Below, in pieces: positions 1 to 11,895 of a stretch of 64,000 nt of DNA (within the stretch, counting starts at the first letter, position 1; each line of letters begins with the position of its first letter). This DNA comes from Microvelia longipes (Eukaryota; Arthropoda; Insecta; Hemiptera; Veliidae), in contig JACMZG010001913.1 in assembly GCA_018340805.1 (NCBI GenBank), positions 25,748,092 through 25,812,091 of the forward strand, read 5' to 3'. A program made the translations under genes and the position numbers. Below the pieces are notes generated by a model. It saw nothing but the letters and a program-made list of their open reading frames with translations. It did no database searches and was not told where the DNA came from.

Positions 1-189
1 CAATGCGTTTTATCAAGAATTCATGTCAAAAGAATTCATCAAAAAAGTGAATTCCCTTTATTCGCTAGATAAACTATAAATGGATAGAATTATAGTTATT
101 TTTGCACCAAGGGAGTAAAGAATGCTATTATTTTCCTGAAGAGTTAGTTGGTTCCTTTAAGTCCTAAGTTAGTTGGTCCTTAGTTGGCC

Positions 190-500
190 GGACCCCCTTA
201 TAAATTTAGGGGGTCAGCCACAAAATGTTTTTTTTGCTCCAAACAACTTCTTTTGATCTGAAACGGATTTTAAGCCTACAAAATTTTTTGGTTGGCTCCC
301 CTTTATAAATACCCCCCCCCCAAAAAAAATAATCCCTTATAATTTTGAGGGTGCTCCCCAAAAAAAGTTCAACTTTTTTATTGCTCCAAACAACTTCTAT
401 TGACCTAAAATGGATTTTGAGCCTATAAAAATTTTTTTGATGGTCGGCTCCCCCATATAAATTTAGGGGGTGCTGCCCCCGAGAAAATTACAAATTGATC
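190..500. repeat. Imperfect tandem duplication, ~150-bp unit
   Basis: Two diverged copies lie side by side. Each contains the phrase 'ttgctccaaacaacttct' followed by a tract matching 'tggattttgagcctataaaa' and ends in a block near 'ataaatttagggggt'. A C-run at about 310-319 and several A/T runs lie between them. No open frame of note. The flanking 1-190 and 500-960 are AT-rich with no gene; 85-115 holds a 'agttatttttgcaccaagg' motif whose inverse recurs at about 49190 and 60945, so it is probably the end of an interspersed repeat. Confidence 0.6.
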
Positions 501-959
501 GGTGACCTGTATAAATTTAAAGAAAACCACTCCCCTAAAAAATTGGTGTAATTGGCTCTAGTAACCCAATAATAGGAAACACATTTCACTCCTTTGGGAG
601 TAAAAAGAAACTTTTTCTCCCTTGGGAGTGAATAGTGCTTCTTTACTCCCTAAAAACTAAGTAATAAACTTTACATTATACACCGTCTAGAGATAAAATA
701 CTTTTATGAGCGTCCGCAGGAATTTTTCTAAAAGGAGGGAGGAAAGGTAAAAAAGGCCAAGTTCAGTAATCAATAAAGTGCCGCGGTGTTTAGTTTTCAG
801 CACCCTATGACAAAAGTCATTGATGGGGAAATTGTTTATTTATTGTGCTTTAAATAAATATTTAAGTTCATTTAGACCTTTAGCGAACAAAGAGAGTTTT
901 TTCAAACATATTATATAAGGGCTTAATCCTAGCGACCGAAGCAGGCCTTTATTACTATA

Positions 960-1410
960 CATAATCTTTTCAACAATCTAGCAAGGGGATTTTACTTCTT
1001 TTAACAAGTCTTTTATAATATGCTTCAGCAATCTTTATGTGCCTTTTTCAGACATTAGCGCAATCTATCAATATAGCAAGCATATAGCAATCTAGCAAGC
1101 AAAGTGAAACCTTTTTAATGTATCTACAATTATATTTTAGCAATTTCGTAAACAAAGCGAGCCTCTTTTTCGACAGAAACACATATTTACAGTACGCTTT
1201 TACGCTTTTGACATACACGTCAATCTAGCAAGCAAGGTGAACCCTTTTAAATGTATCTAAAATTATATTTTAGCAACTTAAGAGTAAAGCAAGCCTCTTT
1301 TTCGACATTCTCTCATATTTACTGCAATCTAGCGAGCGAAGCTAGCCTCATTGTATATATTGTAATCTAGCGTGCGAAACAAGCCTCTACAAATATAGGG
1401 GCTTTATTAG
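960..1410. repeat. Degenerate tandem repeat with 'ctagcaagcaaagtgaac' core
   Basis: The phrase 'caatctagcaagcaaagtga' and variants recur at about 975, 1085, 1220, 1325 and 1362, with 'tttttaatgtatctacaatt' and 'cctctttttcgaca' between copies. A further copy sits at about 2887, just beyond the foldback element. The spacing is about 130 bp but irregular. No coding potential is seen. Confidence 0.55.
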
Positions 1411-1633
1411 GACCTTTATTTTTTAGAAAGAACATTTGCATAGCCTTTATTTATATACTCTCGTAAATATTTATCCCAACAAAAACACTCCGTGAAAAAA
1501 CGCAGCCAAGTCATGCATAAAAAGTTATGATATTATAGTTTACGCCAAGTCTATTCATTCGATGTTTTCATTAATCTTGTGAGATGAAGATGTTTATATA
1601 ATATCCGCTACGTATGCGTATGCGCTCTAAAGT

Positions 1634-2900
1634 CTTACAAAATTTAACAGTAAAGAAATTTCTGACTAGGCAAGAACGATCAAATTAATTTATCATGAAT
1701 TTCATCCTCAAATTAATATTGGGTCAATCCATATCAAGTGTCCCAAAAAAAATAAAAAAAGGTGATCTAAAGAAATAGATTTTGATAATTATTTTGCTAT
1801 TGATACCCATATCTATGGTGAGTAAAAAATGACCAATATAAATTTTTTATGGTCACCCGTTCTTTTTTTATGGTCACTTTTATGGTCCTTCGACCCTAAA
1901 ATTTAGTGATTTTTGACCTTCAGATAAGCAGCCGATACTCGGTTCTCGCTTGTACTACAGCAAAAATATGAACGGATTTTTAAAGCAAGCTTTGAGCTAC
2001 ATTTGGCCCTTTGACACTTTTACTCTATGACCGCTCCTTGGGGGGGGCAATGGGGGCTCCCCAAGGACCCTATAAATTATCAACTATAATTTTCAAAATA
2101 TCCAAAAAAAAATTTTTTTTTAATATTTGAAAAATCACACATACATGATTTAGGTATAACTTTAGTTGTGGGCAAATACACAAGAATGTTTTTGGGTTTA
2201 TGTTGACACTGGTAAGGGTCTTTGTGATATGATTTTATTAAAAAGTATACATGTCCAGGGAGATATTAAAGGTCAAAAATGACCAAAAATTAAAAAATAT
2301 GGATTTTCAAAAAATCATAACTTATAAACGAATTATATTAATGGTTTGAAAATTTTGTTGATTGCTTGTCTTAAAGTAAGTAACTCCTAAAATAATTGGG
2401 AGCTCTTAATTCAGATTTCTTCATATTATAAAAAAATGTTAAATTTTCATATATTTTTAAGAAACCCTAAAATTTGGGAGCCCCCATTGCCCCCCCAAGG
2501 AGCGGTCATAGAGTAAAAGTGTCAAAGGATCAAATGTAGCTCAAAGTTTGCTTTAAACAGATCCGTTCATATTTTTGCTGTAGTACAAGCGAGAACCGAG
2601 TATCGGCTGCTTATCTGAAGGTCAAAATCACTAAATTTTAGGGTCGGAGGACCATAAAAGTGACCATAAAAATTTATATTCATTTTTTACTCACCATACA
2701 TATGGGTATCAATAGCAAAATAATTATCAAAATCTATTTTTTTAGAGCACCCAAGTCTGGGCACTTGATATGAATGGTCAACTTAATAGGGTCACTATTA
2801 AGTTTTTTTTTAAATAGGTCTTACCTATTTATTTTTTCAATTTCGTTATTTACCGTGTTTGCCAAGTCATAAATTTCTTTACTGTTAAATTTTGTAGGCT
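1634..2900. mobile_element. Foldback element with ~350-bp inverted arms
   Basis: The segment 1722-2085 is matched in reverse complement by 2462-2782; for example 'cagataagcagccgatactc' near 1921 pairs with the inverse near 2605. A second, outer pair (about 1634-1666 and 2868-2900, containing 'aatttaacagtaaagaaatt') extends the inverted structure. The centre, about 2086-2461, is AT-rich and non-coding. The long inverted arms and absence of an ORF fit a non-autonomous foldback/MITE-like element. The target-site duplication was not resolved. Confidence 0.75.
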
Positions 2901-2999
2901 TTTTTCTAGCAAGCAAAGTGAACCTTTCTTTGGAAGGTGGGGGACTCACTGATCATACATACACTGATGATTTTATACCTTTTCCTTAAAGCTTCCTTA

Positions 3000-4800
3000 A
3001 TATTTTTTTTTAATCATACATTTTGTATTTAGTTTTCTAAAAATGAACATTATGTTTTAAAGGCATAAAAAGTCGTTATTTTTATTTAAATAAATAATAA
3101 TTAATAAATAGGGCTAAAGGATGTCTGAAGGCTTATTTAAGTAGGGCTAAAGGAGGCTTTAAGAATTTCTTATATTTTCCCTTAAAGCTTCTTTAATATT
3201 TTTACTTTTTTTAAATCATACTATTTGTGTTGTATTCTTTAAGTAGGCCTAAGGTGATCTGAAGGCTTCTTTATGTAGGGCTAAAGGAGGTTTGAAGGTT
3301 TCTTTAAGTAAGGCTAGAGGAGGTTTGAAGTCTTTTTAATCAAAGGAGTTTGGAAGTCAAAGGTTTGAAGGCTTCTTTAAGTAAGGATCAAAGGAGGTTT
3401 GAAGGCTTCTTTAAGTAGGATCAAAGGAGGTTTGAAGGCTTCTTTAAGTAGGATCAAAGGAGGTTTGAAGGCTTTCTTTAAGTATTTATTTATTTATATA
3501 ATTTTACAACCATCAAATTTACAAGCAATTCTTGGTTTAGTCAAAAAATTCACTTTACTTTACAAATGAGAAAAAAGAAACAGAAAAAATTACAAATTAT
3601 AAAAGTTATAATAATCATTGAGTTCATACATAGGATTAAGCAATAATACTTCTTTGACTTTGTTTAAGCATTTTTTGAGGTTTTTAGAGCTCTTTATACC
3701 ATCTGGTAGGTGATTATATTTTTTATTTCCATGAAACTAGGACCTTTGTAGGTTTTATTAAGTCTTACTTGATGGTAGTTTGAGGTCACAACCTCTCCTA
3801 GTCTCGTAGCGATGGAGATCACCTTGTTTTGTTTTAGAGCCCAAATTCCTCAAAACATGCTTTAAACATTCCCATAATATATAAGCCATAGACTGTCATA
3901 ATTCTCCATTTGACAAAGAGAGGTTTGCAAGTTTCTATTTGTTTAACTCCCTCTAGTATACGGATAGCTCTTTTTTGTAGCAGAAAAACATCTTTAGTAG
4001 ATGAGCAAGAGCCCCACAGTCTTAATCCGTATCGTAATCTGCTTTTTCAGTCTTACTAGGAGAAATATGACAGTACTAAGCTTATTCGTAAGATTACTTG
4101 TATGATGGTTCCACAATAATTTCTGATCTAATGTTACTCCAAGAAGTTTTAGCACAATTATTCTGGCTGTGCCTCACCAAGTTCTCTTCTTAAGGAGAAA
4201 CAAATAATACTAGTCTTGTCTTCATTAGATGAAGACAATTAGCTTGGAACCAATCATTATTACTTTTTTAGTGTCGTTTACATTAATCAGTGATTGACTT
4301 TTTAGCTTTCAAGGTAACTGAGGAATCGTCAGCAAATTGATATATTTCAGAGTCATGGTCCAGTTTTGGTAGTTACAATAAACAGATCCGTTAACGAAAA
4401 AATGAATAGAATCGGTCCGAGTACCGAGCCTTGAGGAACCCGCATGATACACTACATTCTTGTGATCTATTTTGCCTATCTTAAAAGTAGGATCAAAGGG
4501 GTTTGAAGGCTTCTTTAAGGTAGAATCAAAGAGGTTGGAGGCTCTTTTGTTAGGATCAAAGGAGGTTGAAGCTTCTTAAGTAGGATCAAAGGAGGTTTGA
4601 AGGTTTCTTTAAGTGAGGCTTAAGGAGGCCTCACGGATTTCTTACCTTTTCCTTGCTCTTGAGAAAAGGAAAGGCTCTTCTTCTTCCTTTCCTTAATATT
4701 TTTTTTAATTCATACTTTTTGTATTAAGTTTTGAAAAAATAAACATTATGTTTTAAATGTCTAAAAAGCATTAAATTTATTTAAATAAATCATTAATACA
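3000..4800. repeat. 33-bp minisatellite split by a LINE tail, with flanking direct repeats
   Basis: Units of about 33 bp with the core 'ggatcaaaggaggtttgaag' followed by 'gcttctttaagta' run from about 3105 to 3485 and resume at about 4485-4640. The interruption is a minus-strand LINE fragment. The outer flanks 3000-3105 and 4692-4798 are direct repeats of each other (both with 'aacattatgttttaaa'), so a larger unit seems to have been duplicated around the array. Confidence 0.75.
3481..4482 (-). pseudogene. 3' fragment of a LINE (reverse transcriptase end), degenerate
   Basis: Read on the minus strand, about 4430-4390 encodes PQGSVLGPILF, the conserved reverse-transcriptase box before the catalytic aspartates. 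About 4040-3960 encodes LLQKRAIRIL, typical of the RT thumb region, and about 3830-3600 gives a C-terminal tail with YKGPSFMEIK. The frame is broken several times. The 3' end at about 3481-3500 is an (ATTT)n/(AAAT)n run, as expected for the tail of a LINE inserted by target-primed reverse transcription. It interrupts the 33-bp minisatellite, so it is younger than the array. The exact clade is not assigned. Confidence 0.75.
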
Positions 4801-5222
4801 TAATACATTAACATACAACGTCTGCTAGGAGTGATTTAATGATAACATCATCTCAGTTAATCTTCGTGATCCAAACCAATTTCTGCTAAAGTTTCCTTGT
4901 TCTAGCAAGTACAGGTCAAGGATCTTGAATAAAGGGATGACGCGCTAGGTTAATTTAATAACATAAGGTTAATTTAGTAACATAGTGGCACCTTTGAGGA
5001 TAAACAAAATATTCCAAAAACAAAGTGTTCATGCTTGGCATGAACTGCGCATGCTTATAATAGTTCCACTATTTACACAAGTCCCAAATTTAGAGGCAAA
5101 ATTACCTTTCGACGAAAGACTTCCTATTGTAGGTTATAAGCGAATATTGAAGATTAATTTAATTTTCTTTGCTTGTTATTACCCCGTTTTTTATTTATTT
5201 TTTTTTTTTTAAATTACTACGT
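4800..5222. other. No gene recognised
   Basis: AT-rich spacer. A 75-codon open frame at 4985-5212 ends in a poly-T-derived hydrophobic tail (FYLFFFF) and has no recognisable domain, so I do not call it a gene. Confidence 0.5.
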
Positions 5223-6300
5223 ACATACCGCATATTTAACATGTGATCGTATTCCATACGCATTTAATACGATCTTGTTCTTGCACCGTATTTGTTTAGT
5301 CGACCGAGTGAGATGACGTCATCACTTATTCTTCCAAAACATTGTGTCTTTTAATGTGAAGGGTCACTCATATGGATTATAAGTAGTTTAAAACAAAAAA
5401 AATATTTAATTAAATTGTGATTTTTTGGCGTATTAATGAAGTTACATTAAAAAAAATCGGGTACGGGGTACCTTGAAACTTTTCCTCATTACATCGGATT
5501 TGCTACGCTCATCATCCATAGTAGGGCTCGCTTCGCTCGTCCTCAGAATATACAAGTTGTTAAATTTATACTGCAACATGTCTTCAGACTCGCTTCGCTC
5601 GTCCTCAGACAGTAACTACACTAGTTTTATTTTAGCGGTCACCCATCCAGGCACAGACCATGCTTGATGATTCTTAACATTTATGAAGATAACAGTTATA
5701 ATGTATTTCTAATACATGCCTACATGCGTGGCGAATCTCAAATTGATCGTAACATTTTTTCACATTTTATGAGCTTTCGAATTTTTGCTGTCATTATTGT
5801 GGGTTAATGACGTTATAAAAGGGGGCTACGATGATAGACACACACACCAATACTGACAGAGAACTTTGTGAAAACAACTCAGGAGGTCTTAATAACACCT
5901 AAAACGGATAATTCCGGTGGCATCCTGGTTTCGGGTTTTTTTGCAAATAATACTTTTCTTATGTACCTCGGTATAAATTAGGCAAAGTTATAATATTTGA
6001 AAAGTTATTTTGCCGAAAAAAGGTAATATTTAAGTTAAATAATAGCTAATATAATTAATACTTAAAAATTAATAGTTAAAATAATAGTTGAACGGAGAAA
6101 TTTATCCGTTAATAATATCGGGGAATCTAATTTTACGGATAAATTTTATCCGTAAAATTTATCGGGGAATCTAGATTCAATCTCCCTAGTACTAGCGTAT
6201 CCGACTGGATTCCCTCTGCATGGTTCTTACAGCGTATTTAACTAGCGTACTTAAGATGCACGGAGTTAAAATATTGTGTGCACGTACTAAATAATAGATC
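5223..6300. mobile_element. MITE remnant split by a nested interspersed repeat
   Basis: The outer parts, about 5230-5450 and 6120-6295, match the two halves of the terminal-inverted-repeat element at 50836-51348; shared phrases include 'gtcgaccgagtgagatga' and 'gattccctctgcatggttct' in slightly diverged form. The middle, about 5452-5995, is a different repeat. The nesting shows the outer element was inserted first. It lies downstream of the FAR-1 polyadenylation signal. Confidence 0.6.
5452..5995 (+). repeat. Interspersed repeat, 'cgggtacggggtacc' family, copy A
   Basis: Begins with 'atcgggtacggggtaccttg', then 'gctcgcttcgctcgtcctca', and continues through 'cattattgtgggttaatgac' and 'aaaacggataattccggt' to 'acctcggtataaattagg'. 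The same order of motifs recurs at 8290-9040, 38700-39145, 39625-40070 and, inverted, at 32690-33010 and 33440-33850. No transposase frame is present. It is an uncharacterised short interspersed or MITE-like family. Confidence 0.65.
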
Positions 6301-6486
6301 TTGGTAATTGAAACATTTAATTTTTCCTTATGTAATATATATATGTTGATATCATCATAATCTTGTTACAAATATATCTGTGTTTTGAGCCTATTGCTTG
6401 ACCTTGCAAGAGAATGTTAGTTTGCTCCTGATTCTCTTTTATACGACTCTCATGGAGTCAGTTTGTTCCCTTATCGCTTCATCCCC

Positions 6487-6492
6487 TTTATT
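6487..6492 (-). terminator. Polyadenylation signal AATAAA of FAR-1
   Basis: AATAAA on the minus strand about 157 nt after the FAR-1 stop codon. The surrounding 3' UTR (about 6649-6487), including 'ccggtttaaaaccaaggacc' on the minus strand, is conserved downstream of FAR-2, where AATAAA lies at 32080-32075. This supports a genuine shared 3' end. Confidence 0.7.
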
Positions 6493-6648
6493 CAAGATCC
6501 TTGGTATAGGTCCACTATCTGTAAACCACAGTCCAATTCCTGTCACTATGAGTGAGAAGAAAAAACTTTCTTTATCATAGTGAAACTTGTTGGTCCTTGG
6601 TTTTAAACCGGACATTACTATATTTTTTAAAAAAATATAAACCATTAC

Positions 6649-6766
6649 TTAAAAACGAGTTAAAAAATTATAAGTGGCGTTAGGAAGATGGGAGTAATTG
6701 CTGAAAGCATAGTAAATAACGTACAGCATCAGTCCATATTTGAATACATAATCTAATACTTCCAAT
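6649..6766 (-). CDS. FAR-1 coding exon 9 and stop codon
   Basis: 118 nt from acceptor 'tctctgttttag' to stop TAA (6651-6649). Encodes residues 483-521, with YGLMLYVIYYAF as a terminal hydrophobic patch. This exon differs from that of FAR-2 at only two residues. Confidence 0.9.
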
Positions 6767-6939
6767 CTAAAACAGAGAAATTACAATAGGTTTTTATTAC
6801 TTGAGTTCAAGAATTTAAATACTTACAAACCAGCAAATTCGTCTTTACCACAATATACGCCATCACCTAAAATTAACGAACAACCCGTTTACAAGAAAGT
6901 GTCTAGAAATACGCAAAGACATACACCACAACCAATATA

Positions 6940-6990
<51 letters not shown>

Positions 6991-7276
6991 TATATATATT
7001 ATATAAAACAATCTTTATTAATAATAATAACTTACAGGAGGTGAAGCGAAGAGATTTAGAGGGGTTTTGAGAATTTTCGACATATGTTCTCTTCGGTCAG
7101 GTAAGGTTGGGAAGTCCCAAGTGACTGAAGGCAGAGCCGCCGCGTTGTATGTCCGAAGAAGACATATGTCGAAAATTCTCAAAACCCCTCTAAATCTCTT
7201 CGCTTCACCTCCTGTAAGTTATTATTATTATAAAAGATTGGTATGTTATACTTTTAGTATTTTCCTTTTTCATTTG

Positions 7277-7319
<43 letters not shown>

Positions 7320-10300
7320 TATATATATATTATATATATATATTTATTTAACAGCATTAGTTTTAATTTTATCTTTTTTGTGTACACAATTAATGATGTG
7401 TACATATCACATCATTAATTGTGTGGTTCGTGGCAGTCTATTTATGCGCAAACCTGCTCAAAGTGCCCCAAAGACCTTCTCTACCAAAGACTTTTTTTAC
7501 CACACGTCTATTGCATACTTTAATAATGTTTAATAAAGTTATTAAACTATAGTTATTCAATATTTATTTTTTTGGTTACAAACATTTCTTTATTTTTAAA
7601 ATAAAATATTTATTTATAAATATTTTCTTCATTTTTAAATAAATATTTATTTATAAATAAAAATTAATAATTTTTCTTTAGGTTTACAAATATACTTACA
7701 TTTTAGACAGTTTCCTGGCCCTGCCTTCATCTTGAGGTTTCTGGTCGAGAAATTTCTGTCTGAGATATTTAAATATGTCTTCATTATAACGTCGCAAATC
7801 TATGTCGTCATGTTTGTACATTAACTTCGTGTTCTTTCGATCTTCTTTATTAAGATATTTATCGATATGGTAAGAATTGGAGAAATCGAAATGAAATTGA
7901 TTCAAGGAAAAGTGTTCATATCCCTTAATTATGGTATAAACTTTCCGCTGTATTCGGGATAAGCTGAAAACAAGAGAAGTTGGTAAAATACGACACTCGG
8001 CTAAAATCAATTGACAGCGTGGGAAAATAATGCGAGGTAGCCAATGAAGTTAGTCCAAGATGTTAAACCACGCCCTCAATTTCAAATCAGGCCAACAATA
8101 TTGGTTCCTCAACACTATTTTCCCGCGCTGTCGACTGATTTTAGTCGTGTGCCGTACTTTAGTCATATTAGAAGTGATGATAGTGGCTGAAAAAAATTGA
8201 TCTACCCTTACCCTGTATCAAGGGAAATCTCTGAAGATTGATAGGGTCAGAAAGAAAAACTCAAAACATCGGATTAATAGGCAGAATTTTCATTATACAT
8301 GAGGAAAAGGGAAAATCGGGTACGGGGTTCCCTGGAAATTTTCCTCACCATGCGCTACACTATTCCTCCCTACTTCGGATTCGCTTGGCTCGTCCTGAGA
8401 TAGTAATCACATTGGTTTTATTTTAGTGATCACCCATGCAGGCACTGTCCTTTCTCGTTGGTGCTAAATTTATATGATCTAACAAAAACCGTAAATATAC
8501 TTGCTTACTACAACGAAACTTAGTATATTTATTGATGACGCAAAGGGATACACTTCAATTTTGTATCCTATTTTATCAATTTTTTTTTAAAAAAGTACCA
8601 TTCATTCAATAAAAAATGTAGTAATGCAGGTAATGTAATGATACTTAGCACATATATTGGTATTTTATATGACCAGATGTATGCTAAATCTAAAACTGAT
8701 CAGAAAATGTTTCTGCGTTTTATGAATTTTTGGATTTTTAATGAGTCATTATTGTGGGTTAATGATGCCATAAAAAGATTATTATTCAGGTAGCACAACT
8801 AGATCTAAAGATAGATTTTGTACCAATTTCCAACTCTCTAGCGTAGATAGATTGACAGCGTAGGAGATACGATGATAACAGACACACACATCCATACAGA
8901 TAGACAACTTTTTGAAAACTACTCAGGAAGTCGTAAAACATAAAACATAAAAAAATGGATAATTCCAGTAATATCCCGGTTTTGGATTTTTGCAAACAAA
9001 ATACATTTTCTATATACGTGAGGTATAAATGAGGAAAAGTAAGACCAGTTAAAGCAAATCATAAAGTAAAATGGTGCACCTTACAAGGATAAAACGGAGT
9101 GATTGGTAGAACCGAATGAATCAATTATTTTATAAAGTACACGAAACCTTTGGGTGGAGGGTGAAAAAAAATGTTTAAATCTAAAAGCGGCAACGAGTGA
9201 AAAAAGGTTGAGAACCACTGGACTAAAACATGAACACTTTATGATTCTAGATTTCTCTGTAACAGTTAAATACTACCAACATATAGTCAAATACATTAGC
9301 TTGTAAAGTTGGCCGCATTGCGAGATCATCAGTTATTTATGGGGGCTGTTCCTCTCTACACTTAATTTTCTTAACAAGAGCTTTCCGCTGCACTTATCTA
9401 TCATCAGAGAACCAATAATTGGTAGTCCAGATTGGTTAATTGGGTAACTGGTTGCCTTTTTTAGAGGGGAATAACTAATATAGGAGCAAAATAAATATAC
9501 GTACTTTATAAATTTTCATCAAGTCATTTGATAATATGACTTCTATTCTACGAAATATAAAAGCTTTATATTCCAACCTCTTGGGATCTTCTTCAGACGA
9601 TTTTTAAATAAAAACATAAATGTTTAAAAAGAGTAACCGAGGAATGGTGTGTCAGTGCTTAAGCGTTCACCTTACGACCTGGAGGTCCAGGGTTCAAATC
9701 ATGACGGGAGAAGACCTGATGTAAGGTCAAGCCCAATCCAGGCCGGGAAACCCAGTCTAGGTTTTACGTGGTTTGTTTCCTTTGGCTGTTATGCAAACGG
9801 GGGGAGTTGGATTTCGACAGAAGCCTGAATCCATACTACACTAACTGTGAACCTGGTCACAGATGCAGTCCCGTAAAAGAGAGGGTAGAAGTACCGAAGT
9901 CTTCCCTGGTGCAGTGTGTGCATAAACTCTAGGGGTTATCATTAGAGGGGTACTTACTTAACTTTTAGTAGAAAAGCTAAAATAACCATGCGGGTTCAAG
10001 CGTAGAATAAGATTGTTAATGATTATAACTTTATATGGAATTTTGTCTGTTCGGTTGACGAAAGGAGTTGAAATATATAGCGTTTTTATAAATGATTCTA
10101 ATTTTGGTGACACTTATAATTTGGTGTTAAATATCTAAGAAAAATTAATTTGCAAAATTCATTAATCTGAATTTACGAAAGTTTTTATTATCTCAACTTG
10201 CAAATTAACTTGATTTAATGGGTTGTACCTAAATTCAAGCCGTGCAATTGTTGTCCTATAATACTTCATTAGTTAAAATAAAAACATTATTAAATGGAAA

Positions 10301-11853
10301 ATGCGATTTGAGGAAAAACCCGTGCTAAAAAATATAAAGTGATCGTACAAACCTGATTTTTTGACCCGCTAGTTTCAGAGGAACGTCAAGTATAAGCGCC
10401 GGTAGAAGCTGACAAAGCATAAAAACAATTAAGTATTTATGACTGTTGTTCGTCAGATACAAATTTGGCTTCCAAATGCAGAATTTGAAAGGAACTTTGG
10501 TGACACATTTTTCAAAGTAGTTTTCTAAGGCGTATTCTACGGTTGGGTTCAGGTTGAACCCTGTGATGTTATAGATCGGCTTCACACCCTTCCTGTGAAC
10601 AAAAGATGCGAGTGGTACTACAGAGGGATATCGAAAGTTCTGTGCCAGAAAAAATGGGTCAAGCTAGTTAGTTGAACAGTTTCTATTTTTACTTTTTCCA
10701 ACCAACTACTGTAGGTTTATAAATAAAAATATTGTCTTCACCCTAAAAATGCAAAACCTAGATAACAAGAAATCATCTGCATCAGGAATTTTAAAGAGTT
10801 GTCTCATCATTAAAATAAGAGGCCTTAGACAACATTTTGTTGTATCAGTTTTTTCTACACTTGTTTTTTAGAAAATTTTATCATCTTTAAAAAATTCGTT
10901 CTTCGTTCTTCATGTTTTACACACGACCCACAGGAAACCACTTATTTCAAGAAAACTAAACTTTATGTGATTTTCTAAAAATTTGAGCATATGTAATCAT
11001 ATGAAGCGCTCCACTCTGGATAGGCAGACTCTGCTTTTTCTTCATAATTTTAAGTACGAGTATATTTTCAGAAAAAAATTGTTTCAAGTATTACAAAATG
11101 AGTAACATTTTTGCAGGTCCCGCTCCTGGACTATTAAATACGATAATGTCTTAAGGAACATAAAGCGTGTCGATAGACTAGATTCTTTCTCTTTTGTTCT
11201 AACGTATCTAATTAAATTCCCTCCACATAGTTCTTGAAGCATATTTAACCGGATTAAACTATCCGCGGAAGTAGTATTCTGTGTGTTCATAGTAAATATT
11301 ATATTACCTTTGGTAAGGTCTTAGTGCAGTGGCGAATATCGTAGAATCGATGACAACGTCGCATGGAACGAAATCTAATCTCAAACATTGAGCGACGTGA
11401 TGCGATCGCACAATTCCAGTTGCAAAGCCTAGTATCAATCCAGTAAAGCCGCTAGCATTAATGCAAAACCCTGGAATTGGCTCGAACATAGACGATAATA
11501 CTGCAAGATAAGACAACGCCAGATAAATTAAAGATAATACAACAAGCCTTATAATCTAAGGTCAATTTATAAAATGAAGGCCAAGTAGGTATAGTTACAA
11601 ATAAAAATAAACACAGAAAATAACAAACTTAGGTTATGAGTTATTATTACCAATTGATGGCCTCATTATAACGATGGGGAGTCTGTCAGCGTACTCATAC
11701 ACCATTTGTTCACTCATGTTTTTACTGAAGGTGTAACTATTTGGCATTTTGTCTTGTAACCTGCAATAAAATATCATTAAATATCATTTATTAACATCTG
11801 CGTACTATTATTATTACTGTTACTATTATATACATGCATATATATATATATAT

Positions 11854-11895
<42 letters not shown>

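Noticed and set aside
7696..8010. Single-exon 104-codon gene ending KLSKM
   Set aside because: It is FAR-1 exon 8 read through its acceptor and donor; the stop overlaps GTAAGT and the FAR-2 counterpart behaves in the same way.
9640..9760. Functional tRNA gene
   Set aside because: It has a B box but no foldable acceptor or anticodon arms, and a homologous copy with a different body exists; it is a SINE head.
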